This document shows positions 42,824 to 49,482 of a stretch of 64,000 bases of DNA, one piece after another. The notes below the pieces were generated by a model that worked only from the letters and a program-made list of their open reading frames with translations, did not search any database and had not been told where the DNA came from. Source of the DNA: Pseudoalteromonas xiamenensis (GTDB taxonomy: Bacteria > Pseudomonadota > Gammaproteobacteria > Enterobacterales > Alteromonadaceae). Position numbers and translations under genes: made by a program. The stretch is from assembly GCF_042431545.1 (NCBI RefSeq), contig NZ_JBHLYX010000014.1, one strand, 5' to 3'. The stretch's first letter is position 1; every line of letters begins with the position of its first letter.

Positions 42824-43177
42824 TTATTCAGCGAGCTGTTGCGCTGATACGGCTTCGGTAATTAGTTTAATAATCACCTTTAAATCAAAAGGTTTACTAA
42901 TCACTTGTTGGAACTCATCGCATTTAGGAAGTTCAAGTTCGCCCGTTACTAAAATTTTCGGTATGTTTGGTGGCAGTTGGCGTGCAACGTCCACACCGGT
43001 CATGTGGCGAAGTCGGTAGTCGATTAGCACCAAATCAGGCGTGTTTTCACAGCAGAACTCGATGGCGTCCTGCTCCTTGTCAAAACAGTGTAACGCCACA
43101 TCTTGGTCGTGCATGAACTCCTGCATTAACTCACCTAATTCGACTTCGTCGTCGATATACACCAGTCGTAATGTCAT
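42824..43177 (-). CDS. Single-domain response regulator
   Basis: A 117-residue stand-alone receiver domain with acidic pair D9-D10 (YIDDE), phosphorylation site D53 (LVLIDYRL), a T/S in LVTGE and the KPF motif (ISKPFD). There is no output domain, so it probably works as a phosphate relay or phosphate sink, or through protein contact, with the kinase encoded just upstream. The ATG at 43177 shares one base with the kinase stop (TGATG). It is followed after 15 bases by the receiver-X gene, with which it must be co-transcribed. Confidence 0.88.
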   Translation of the reverse strand: MTLRLVYIDDEVELGELMQEFMHDQDVALHCFDKEQDAIEFCCENTPDLVLIDYRLRHMTGVDVARQLPPNIPKILVTGELELPKCDEFQQVISKPFDLKVIIKLITEAVSAQQLAE

Positions 43178-45015
43178 CACTCTTCACTATCAGACAACGC
43201 CCTAAATCGCAGCGCAAAACACGTATGTTTACTATGTTCGTTGAGGTATAGCTGAGCATTGTGTCGTTCGCAAATTTCACGGCAAATTGATAAACCAAGA
43301 CCAGTCCCTTCACCTTTAGGCTTTGTGGTAAAAAAGGGTTGAAAGAGTTTATCACGCGCACTGCTTTCAATACCGTGGCCAGAATCCACCACTTCCACCG
43401 CGACGTGTTGGTGCTCATCGCTAACCCTTATTTGGATCCAACGAGTCTCCTGTGCCTTGACCGCATCTACAGCGTTATTGATTAGATTGATAAACACCTG
43501 TTCAATCTCAATTTCATTGCAGCGAATTAAGTGCTGAGAGGAACCAGAGACCTCTAAGTTGACTAGATGCCGCCTAATATTAGGTTTAGTCAGAGAGAGC
43601 GCCTCTTGCAAGAGTTTCTCCACATAGGTTTGGCTATTCATGTCATCAAAACTGGTGCGGGCAAAACGCTTTAAGCTTTGCGTTATGTGCTCTATGCGTT
43701 GTGTGGATTTCAAAATGGTTGCGGCTTTTTGCAAAACTGCATCAGGTTGTTGATTTACCCTATCTAACTCAAGGAGTTGAGCGCTACCTGAAATGATCCC
43801 AAGTGGGTTGTTGATTTCGTGGGCGATGCTCGCAGCAAGCTCGCCTAACGACGCTAATTTAGAATTTTGAATAGAGCGCTGCTTTTCAATCGCGAGGTTT
43901 TGTTCGGCGAGTTTCTTATCATGAATATCTTGTATAGTGCCTGAAATCGAGTAAATCGAACCGTCAATGTAATTCGCTTTGCCATTGGTGAACACCCAGC
44001 GTTCATTGCCTTTGGCGGTCCGAGCCAGCAATTCCAATTCGTAGGGAATGCCATGGTGCATCGCTTGATAAACGGCGTTTTCGATAATGGGTTGGTGTTG
44101 CGCGACATAAAGCTGAATGCCTTCGGGCAGCGTTGGAGAGTAACCATCGCGTTGTTCTACTTCGAGAATTTTGAAGGTCTCTTCAGTCCAAAAGAGTTCT
44201 CCCGTTGCCACTTTTAACTCCCAACCACCAACTTTGGCAATTGCACTGGTTTCGTTCAGTATCTTCAGTGTTTTGGTCAGTTCAACTTGGTTTACGATGC
44301 TATCGGTGATGTCTTGGCGGATGGACACATAGTGGGTGATCTCTTTGTTGTGATTTTTCATTGGCACAATAATGCTGCGCACGTAATACAAGTTTCCGTC
44401 TTTCTTTCGATTGGTAATCGTACCTTCCCAAATTTCACCTTTCGAAATGGTTTGCCACATTAATTTGAAAAAATGTTTTGAATGCATACCTGAGTTAATA
44501 ATGCGATGCGATTGACCCACCAATTCGTCATAAGCATAGCCGCTAATGTGACAGAATTTCTCGTTGACATCTGTAATGATGCCCATGCGGTCAGTTTGTG
44601 AAATGATTGTTTGTTCTAGCAACGCGTTTTGCAGCTGGTAGTGTTGGTTTTTGGCGTTAAATTCGTCGGTAAGATCGCGCGCGGTTGCGTAAATACGTTG
44701 GCTCGATGGGTCATAAACAATGCGCCATGCCAGCAACAAATATTGCCCTGCATTGGTGCGAAAACGATTGTTGATCCGAACAATGCTTTTGCTGTTGAGC
44801 AATGAGCGAAGTGTCTGCTGTGTGGCACTCACGTCGTCGGGATGGATCAGGGTAAGCAAGGACGTTTGATAGAAAAAGGCTTTCTCGAACCCAAGCATTT
44901 TCACAAAGGCTTTGTTTACACTGATGGTTTTTCCATCAATGCTGGCAATGCAAAATAAATCTGAAGAGAGATCATAAAACTTCGCGAGTTCTTCAAAGCT
45001 CAATCCGTGTGTCAT
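43177..45015 (-). CDS. Soluble PAS sensor histidine kinase
   Basis: A 612-residue kinase with no membrane segment. It holds three PAS domains (about 10-115, 130-245 and 265-370; the second and third with PAC-like ends such as HYVSIRQDITD), then HisKA with H399 in IAHEINNPLG and an HATPase domain (about 495-605, GHGI and GTGLGLSICREI). The HEINNP form is shared by NtrB-like kinases. An AAGAAGG lies six bases before the ATG at 45015. It heads a three-gene operon with a single receiver and a receiver-X protein. The signal is unknown; PAS domains could bind haem, flavin or small ligands. Confidence 0.9.
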   Translation of the reverse strand: MTHGLSFEELAKFYDLSSDLFCIASIDGKTISVNKAFVKMLGFEKAFFYQTSLLTLIHPDDVSATQQTLRSLLNSKSIVRINNRFRTNAGQYLLLAWRIVYDPSSQRIYATARDLTDEFNAKNQHYQLQNALLEQTIISQTDRMGIITDVNEKFCHISGYAYDELVGQSHRIINSGMHSKHFFKLMWQTISKGEIWEGTITNRKKDGNLYYVRSIIVPMKNHNKEITHYVSIRQDITDSIVNQVELTKTLKILNETSAIAKVGGWELKVATGELFWTEETFKILEVEQRDGYSPTLPEGIQLYVAQHQPIIENAVYQAMHHGIPYELELLARTAKGNERWVFTNGKANYIDGSIYSISGTIQDIHDKKLAEQNLAIEKQRSIQNSKLASLGELAASIAHEINNPLGIISGSAQLLELDRVNQQPDAVLQKAATILKSTQRIEHITQSLKRFARTSFDDMNSQTYVEKLLQEALSLTKPNIRRHLVNLEVSGSSQHLIRCNEIEIEQVFINLINNAVDAVKAQETRWIQIRVSDEHQHVAVEVVDSGHGIESSARDKLFQPFFTTKPKGEGTGLGLSICREICERHNAQLYLNEHSKHTCFALRFRALSDSEE

Positions 45016-45203
45016 AGCATACCTTCTTGATGGCTGCGTTACATGGTGCAGCTAGGCAAATCGATATAAGGCTAATTAAAGTATTACAAGAGCTTAGTAG
45101 AATAGTAAAGCAATGTTCCTTTTACTGAGCAAGGATGAGACTAGTCGCGTGGAAATACGGTCAGCGTGTACCTGAAGTTGTTAAATAGGCAAATTTCAGA
45201 CAT

Positions 45204-45233
45204 AAAAAAACCGCTTAATTAAGCGGTTTTTTT
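45204..45233 (-). terminator. Perfect palindromic terminator of the tRNA-Ser operon
   Basis: A self-complementary 30-base sequence with arms AAAAAAACCGCTTAA and TTAAGCGGTTTTTTT, directly downstream of the minus-strand tRNAs. Confidence 0.92.
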
Positions 45234-45241
45234 ACAAGAAA

Positions 45242-45334
45242 TGGCGGTGAAAGAGGGATTCGAACCCTCGATAGGGCTACAAACCCTATACTCCCTTAGC
45301 AGGGGAGCGCCTTCAGCCTCTCGGCCATCTCACC
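45242..45334 (-). tRNA. tRNA-Ser (GCU anticodon)
   Basis: Read on the minus strand, the gene starts GGTGAGA and ends TTTCACC, G, CCA. The anticodon stem-loop CTCCC-CTGCTAA-GGGAG gives GCT. A long variable arm typical of serine tRNAs and a GGTTCGAATCC T-loop are present. The CCA end is encoded. It is 93 bases, and second in a two-tRNA unit. Confidence 0.97.
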
Positions 45335-45352
45335 GCAACAAAACTTTAAAAG

Positions 45353-45443
45353 TGGCGGAGAGATAGGGATTTGAACCCTAGATACGCTATTAACGTATGC
45401 CGGTTTTCAAGACCGGTGCTTTCAACCACTCAGCCATCTCTCC
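45353..45443 (-). tRNA. tRNA-Ser (UGA anticodon)
   Basis: On the minus strand it starts GGAGAGA and ends TCTCTCC, G, CCA. The anticodon loop CTTGAAA between CCGGT and ACCGG gives TGA. The variable arm is long, as in class II tRNAs, and the T-loop is GGTTCAAATCC. It is 91 bases, with an encoded CCA end. It is the first gene of the unit, 18 bases before tRNA-Ser(GCU). Confidence 0.97.
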
Positions 45444-45453
45444 ATGGAGCAGA

Positions 45454-45482
45454 ATAATACTGAGCGAAATTCGCTATGTAAA
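45454..45482 (-). promoter_or_regulatory. Promoter of the tRNA-Ser pair
   Basis: On the minus strand TTTACA (45477-45482) and TATTAT (45454-45459) are exactly 17 bases apart, and the -10 box is 10 bases from the 5' end of tRNA-Ser(UGA). A near-consensus sigma-70 promoter. Confidence 0.7.
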
Positions 45483-45594
45483 CAGTTTATTGAACTGTTT
45501 GCCTAAAAATTAGACGAATATTGAAAGGTTTAAGAAAATTTTTAGATTTTGGGGTGTATTTAGAAGAAATTGAGGCAGGTAGAAAAGATTGCAA

Positions 45595-45622
45595 GGATGT
45601 CGTCTGGTTGGGAACGACATCC
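45595..45622 (-). terminator. Hairpin after the 47-codon small gene
   Basis: A perfect nine-base stem GGATGTCGT / ACGACATCC with a ten-base loop lies ten bases after the small gene's stop and is followed on the minus strand by TTGCAATCTTTTC, an interrupted T tract. It is flanked by direct repeats GATTGCAAG (45587-45595 and 45623-45631). Confidence 0.55.
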
Positions 45623-45632
45623 GATTGCAAGA

Positions 45633-45776
45633 TTACTTAGTGTGTACAGCGTTTGCCAAAGCGAGCATTTTGCCAACTTGGTTGAACAGTGTTGACCAAG
45701 TAAAAGATGGTTTTACTGTTGTTGCTGTGTAAAGGTGTGTGCTTGGGTTGCAACATGCACCTGCGCCATTAAGCAT
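45633..45776 (-). CDS. 47-residue small protein of unknown function
   Basis: A short open frame in a 583-base region that otherwise lacks genes. The ATG at 45776 is six bases after a perfect AGGAG (minus strand). The peptide starts MLNGAGACCNPSTHLY, with an adjacent cysteine pair at residues 8-9, and continues with a Thr/Ser-rich stretch and an amphipathic tail (TLFNQVGKMLALANAV). It is not a classical signal peptide: the N-terminus has no basic residue. A hairpin lies just after its stop and a palindromic candidate operator about 85 bases before its start. I do not recognise it. The N-terminal GAGACC followed by an amphipathic helix could suit a membrane-associated or modified peptide, but this is speculation. 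Confidence 0.6.
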   Translation of the reverse strand: MLNGAGACCNPSTHLYTATTVKPSFTWSTLFNQVGKMLALANAVHTK

Positions 45777-45860
45777 TGTCTTCTCCTGCAAAGTGTGGTT
45801 GAGTACGGTGCTTATTTTGCATGCAGATTGTCGAAAAATAAAACGATAAATATTGGCCCT

Positions 45861-45885
45861 ATCGGATTAGTTAAATTTATCCGAT
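45861..45885. promoter_or_regulatory. Palindromic candidate operator upstream of the small gene
   Basis: ATCGGAT (45861-45867) and ATCCGAT (45879-45885) form a perfect inverted repeat with an 11-base spacer. It lies between the divergent small gene (start 45776) and lipid-kinase gene (start 46027). The regulator is unknown. Confidence 0.4.
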
Positions 45886-46026
45886 TAATCTTTGATTCAG
45901 AATGAAATATCAAAAAATATGCAAGATTGATTCAGCGTTTCGCCTTTATTTATAGAGGTTTTTGTTGTTTTTTATTTCGGTATGCAGGTTTTTTGATTAA
46001 TTATTCATATTAGTTGTATTTGTATA

Positions 46027-46875
46027 ATGGCAGAATTTTTAGTGGTGTATAAGCCCAGCAGTGGCCGCCAAGCACAAAAACACCTCCAGTGGTTAAAAAG
46101 ACAAGAACAAAAACACCAAATCACTTGGCTGTGGTATGGCACAACAGGGGAATTTGAAACGGATTGTCAAACCATTCGCTTACTAGCTAACACCGTGACC
46201 CAAGTTATTGTGATAGGCGGTGATGGGACATTGCATTTGGTGGTGAATGCGACAGTAGACATGCCCTGTCGCCTCGCTTTACTCCCCGCAGGCACGGGAA
46301 ATGATTTCGCTAGGCAGTTTCCATTTTCAGAGGCGCAGTGGCGCGACACGGTGTTCAGCGACAAGACACAGAGGATGGATCTTGGAAAAGTTGGCGGACG
46401 CTATTTTCATAACATTGGTGGCGTTGGCTTTAATGCTGCGGTGGTCGAAGCCCTTAGCGTTAAAAACAAGCGTCACCCCCTAAGTTATGTTACTGCCGGC
46501 TTAAGCCAGCTTTTCTGCTTCGCAGGCGTGTCACTTGAACTGGATGGTCGTAATGCTGTGCCAACCATGATGCTAGTGGTGGCAAATGGGCGATATTTTG
46601 CAGCGGGTCTGCGCCCTGCTCCGAACAACGATAATCAAGATGGACAGTTTGAGCTGCTGTTGTTTAAAGGGTGCAAAGGTTGGCAACGTGTGGCGTCGTT
46701 TGTCGGCATGCTGCTGCAGTTCCACACATCGCTCCCATTTGTGGAAGCGTGGAACAGCGAGTCGATTACCGTGCGCACAGTCGGGTTACCCATTGAGGCT
46801 GATGGTGAGTTGGTTGGGATGACGCCTGCAACGTTTGAGTGTCTCCCTGAAAAACTTCAGTTAGCGGTGCTATAG
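46027..46875 (+). CDS. Diacylglycerol/lipid kinase family protein
   Basis: A 282-residue lipid kinase of the DAGK catalytic (YegS/BmrU) family, which phosphorylates diacylglycerol, phosphatidylglycerol or sphingoid lipids. The nucleotide loop GGDGT is at 64-68, GTGNDFAR at 89-96, and IEADGELVG near the C-terminus belongs to the family. VVYKPSSGR near the start corresponds to the NPxSG motif. The ATG at 46027 has no ribosome site, and an extended -10-like TGTATAAT overlaps it, so translation could start at one of the GTG codons at 46042 or 46045 instead. Terminated by the hairpin at 46906-46931. Confidence 0.85.
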   Translation: MAEFLVVYKPSSGRQAQKHLQWLKRQEQKHQITWLWYGTTGEFETDCQTIRLLANTVTQVIVIGGDGTLHLVVNATVDMPCRLALLPAGTGNDFARQFPFSEAQWRDTVFSDKTQRMDLGKVGGRYFHNIGGVGFNAAVVEALSVKNKRHPLSYVTAGLSQLFCFAGVSLELDGRNAVPTMMLVVANGRYFAAGLRPAPNNDNQDGQFELLLFKGCKGWQRVASFVGMLLQFHTSLPFVEAWNSESITVRTVGLPIEADGELVGMTPATFECLPEKLQLAVL

Positions 46876-46905
46876 CCGTTATATCCCCTTGAGTTTGTGA
46901 ACGTG

Positions 46906-46931
46906 AAAAGGTGCAATCCTTTGCACCTTTT
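46906..46931. terminator. Bidirectional terminator between lipid kinase and exporter genes
   Basis: An 11-base perfect stem AAAAGGTGCAA / TTGCACCTTTT with a TCCT loop serves the two convergent genes. Confidence 0.92.
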
Positions 46932-46941
46932 TGAGCAAGGT

Positions 46942-47856
46942 TTACCTTGCTACTGGGGAAAGGGGGCGGAAATGCGCTTTGATGCGTTCAATGGGGGTCA
47001 GGACGAGTGCATTACCAAGTAATACCAACGTAAATCCAAGAAACGTATGACTTTGCCATTCGAAGCCTTCAAATAATGTGCTTAATGTCACCGCAACGAA
47101 TGGAAACAGAACAATGACGTAACTGGCTTTTTCAGGACCAATGCCTTTGAGGAGATGGAAATAGCATGCAAACGCGATGACCGTACCAAATACGGCTAAG
47201 TAACCAAGCGATAGCCAGTAGCTACTTTGCGCGTGCACGACGAACGACTCTCCGCTGATGAGGACGTACAAACCAAGCATTACACCGCTATACAACATGC
47301 CCCAAGCATTGCCTTGCAACACGCCTATTTGCGCGTTGGAATTGCGTACGCTGACCATGTTACCCAACGAAGCGCATACCGTGCCGACTAGCGCGAGTAT
47401 AAGACCGATCAGTGCACCGTTTTCTAAATCGAACGTTTTCAGATCATGCCAGAACAAGCTCACAATGCCGAGCACACCAATACCCGCACCAAAATAGATT
47501 CGTTTTGCAATAGGCTTTTTGAAGAACAGTTTGGTATTGAGAATGTTAAACACCAACAACAGTGAGAACGCAATGGATGCCATAGCGGACGTCAAGTAGC
47601 CTTGAGCCCAATACAGAAAGAGATAGTTCAAACCGAAGTTGCCCAATGCCAACAGCATGAAATAACCATGGTCGACCAAACTAAAACGCATTGGTAATTT
47701 TTTCACAACAACAAACGCCCACATGCAGGCCGCAGCAATTGAAAATCGATAGAATAAGCTCACCACTTCGTTAACTTCACCTAACTGAAATTCAATGGCG
47801 AGCCATGTGGAACCCCAAATTAATACGGTGGTGAGATAAAGTACTGCATTTTTCAT
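46942..47856 (-). CDS. EamA/DMT superfamily transporter
   Basis: A 304-residue membrane protein with ten predicted helices arranged as two EamA repeats. The segment LIWGSTWLAIEFQLG at the start and the LGYLAVFGTVIAFACYFHLL in the second repeat are typical (quoted in parts: WGSTWLA, FGTVIAF). Members export amino acids, metabolites or drugs. It is divergent from a MocR-type regulator gene with an operator-like palindrome in between, so the transporter is probably the regulator's target. The substrate is unknown; a PLP-related or amino acid ligand is suggested by the regulator family. Confidence 0.88.
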   Translation of the reverse strand: MKNAVLYLTTVLIWGSTWLAIEFQLGEVNEVVSLFYRFSIAAACMWAFVVVKKLPMRFSLVDHGYFMLLALGNFGLNYLFLYWAQGYLTSAMASIAFSLLLVFNILNTKLFFKKPIAKRIYFGAGIGVLGIVSLFWHDLKTFDLENGALIGLILALVGTVCASLGNMVSVRNSNAQIGVLQGNAWGMLYSGVMLGLYVLISGESFVVHAQSSYWLSLGYLAVFGTVIAFACYFHLLKGIGPEKASYVIVLFPFVAVTLSTLFEGFEWQSHTFLGFTLVLLGNALVLTPIERIKAHFRPLSPVAR

Positions 47857-47935
47857 GATGTCTTCTCGGTTGAGTTGGTAAGTATAAACTTACTATTTGC
47901 TTCTGGTCTGGTTATTGGTTAGTTTAAGTAAATAA

Positions 47936-47983
47936 TCTGTATATACCATATACAGAATTATGGATTTTCAACCTATACAGATT
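47936..47983. promoter_or_regulatory. MocR-type operator: palindrome plus extra half-site
   Basis: TCTGTATA (47936-47943), five bases, TATACAGA (47949-47956) is a perfect inverted repeat; a further CTATACAGATT half-site is at 47973-47983 as a direct repeat of the right arm. Direct-plus-inverted repeats of this kind are how PdxR/GabR-like MocR regulators bind. It lies between the divergent exporter and regulator genes. Confidence 0.6.
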
Positions 47984-47994
47984 GAGAGGTCGAG

Positions 47995-49449
47995 ATGAGT
48001 TTGGCGATTGGACGGGAAGAGAAAGGGTATTTATACCAACAAGTCATCAACTTAATTCAAACGATGTCTGAACAAGGAACGCTGCAACCAGGCGATAAAC
48101 TCCCATCGCTGCGTATCTTAGCGAATAATTTGAGTGTCAGTATTCCTACGGTAAAACAGGCTTATCAAGCCTTAGAGTCTCAAGGAAAGATAGTGGCCCG
48201 TGAAAAATCGGGGTATTTCCTTGTGGCAAAATCCAGAAATGCCGTACAGCCTAAAAAAGCCAAACTGGTCAATAAACCTCTACAAGTCAACAAGCAAGGT
48301 CTTATAGAACAAGTCTATCAAGCCATTCATGCTCCAGACATGATCCCATTTGGGATAGCGAATCCGGTTGCCGTGGCCAGTACCGATAAAATGTTGGCAA
48401 AACTTATGCGCAAAGCGATGCAGCAAGCAGGGCAACGTGCCATCAACTATGGTGCGATGGATGGACTGGCTGCGCTCAAAAAGCAAATCGTGCATCGCTA
48501 CTTAGACATGGGTTTGCTGGTTGAGCAAAATGAAATGGTGATCACCAATGGCGCGCAAGAGGCGCTTGCCATCGCATTGCAGTGCGTCACCAACCCTGGA
48601 GACGTTGTGGCAATTGAATCACCTTGCTATTTTGGCATCGTTGAGCTGGTTGAAAACTTGGGGCTCAAAGCGATTGAAATTCCGCTTTGCCCTGAAGAAG
48701 GGGTATGGTTGTCCGATTTGGAGCAAGCCCTTGAAAAACATCCTATTAAGGCCTGCTTATTTTCGACGAGCATAAACAATCCATTAGGGAGTTGTATGCC
48801 GGAACATAAGCGGGAACAACTCGTGCACTTGTTGGACCGTTTTCAAGTGACGCTGATTGAAGATGATGTTTATGGTGAGCTGCATTTTGGCTCGGAGCGT
48901 GGACTACCTGCGATGAAATACGCCAAACCAGAACGTGTGTTGACGTGTGCATCGTTTTCCAAAACAGCCGCACCAAGCTACCGGATCGGGTGGTTGATTG
49001 CAGGGCCCTATGCGGAAAAGGCGCGACGTATTAAGCGTGCTTTGAGTTGTTCGTCTTCGCTCATGAATCAATGGGTGTTGGCCGACTATCTTGCCAGTGG
49101 TGAGTTTGATCGTCATCTCAAATTGCTACGGCAACGTTTATTGACTAACAAAAACAAAATGCGACAGGTCCTTATTGAAACCTTTCCGGCCGACGTGTTA
49201 ATTAGCGATCCGCAAGGCGGTTGTGTGTTTTGGCTCGACTTAGGAAAGCACTACGATGGCACTCGCTTGTTTCACTTAGCGCTTGAGAATGGCATCAGTT
49301 TGACGCCGGGCAGTCTCTTTAGCGCAGGGCAAAAATACCAGAACTGTGTGCGCTTAAGCTTTGGCATTCCGTGGACGGCTGAAGTGGAGAATGCTGTTCG
49401 AACCCTAGGGACTCTGGTGCGTTTGGCGCGTAAAGAAAAGGCGGTGTAA
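47995..49449 (+). CDS. MocR-family regulator (GntR HTH plus aminotransferase domain)
   Basis: A 484-residue MocR/GabR/PdxR-type transcription factor. The winged helix (about 10-80) has GDKLPSLRILANNLSVSIPT and GKIVAREKSGYF (shown as GDKLPSLR and SGYFL). The rest is a fold-type I aminotransferase domain with NPLGS, the D/Y pair in EDDVYGEL and the PLP lysine in SFSKTAAPSYRIGW. Such proteins sense PLP or PLP-amino acid adducts. GAGAGGT precedes the ATG. It is divergent from the EamA transporter and probably controls it through the operator at 47936-47983. Confidence 0.92.
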   Translation: MSLAIGREEKGYLYQQVINLIQTMSEQGTLQPGDKLPSLRILANNLSVSIPTVKQAYQALESQGKIVAREKSGYFLVAKSRNAVQPKKAKLVNKPLQVNKQGLIEQVYQAIHAPDMIPFGIANPVAVASTDKMLAKLMRKAMQQAGQRAINYGAMDGLAALKKQIVHRYLDMGLLVEQNEMVITNGAQEALAIALQCVTNPGDVVAIESPCYFGIVELVENLGLKAIEIPLCPEEGVWLSDLEQALEKHPIKACLFSTSINNPLGSCMPEHKREQLVHLLDRFQVTLIEDDVYGELHFGSERGLPAMKYAKPERVLTCASFSKTAAPSYRIGWLIAGPYAEKARRIKRALSCSSSLMNQWVLADYLASGEFDRHLKLLRQRLLTNKNKMRQVLIETFPADVLISDPQGGCVFWLDLGKHYDGTRLFHLALENGISLTPGSLFSAGQKYQNCVRLSFGIPWTAEVENAVRTLGTLVRLARKEKAV

Positions 49450-49458
49450 ACACCGCCT
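49439..49458. terminator. Stop-straddling hairpin between regulator and nuclease genes
   Basis: A perfect nine-base stem AGGCGGTGT / ACACCGCCT with only AA between the arms as written (effective loop is larger). It encloses the TAA stop of the regulator and lies 25 bases from the convergent nuclease stop. Confidence 0.55.
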
Positions 49459-49482
49459 ACATGTCATACCTAATGATATTAA

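Noticed and set aside
47936..47956. LexA/SOS box resemblance of the CTGTATA...TATACAG palindrome
   Set aside because: The distance between CTGT and ACAG is 11 bases, while the gammaproteobacterial LexA box needs 8. The position next to a MocR gene and the third half-site fit a MocR operator better.
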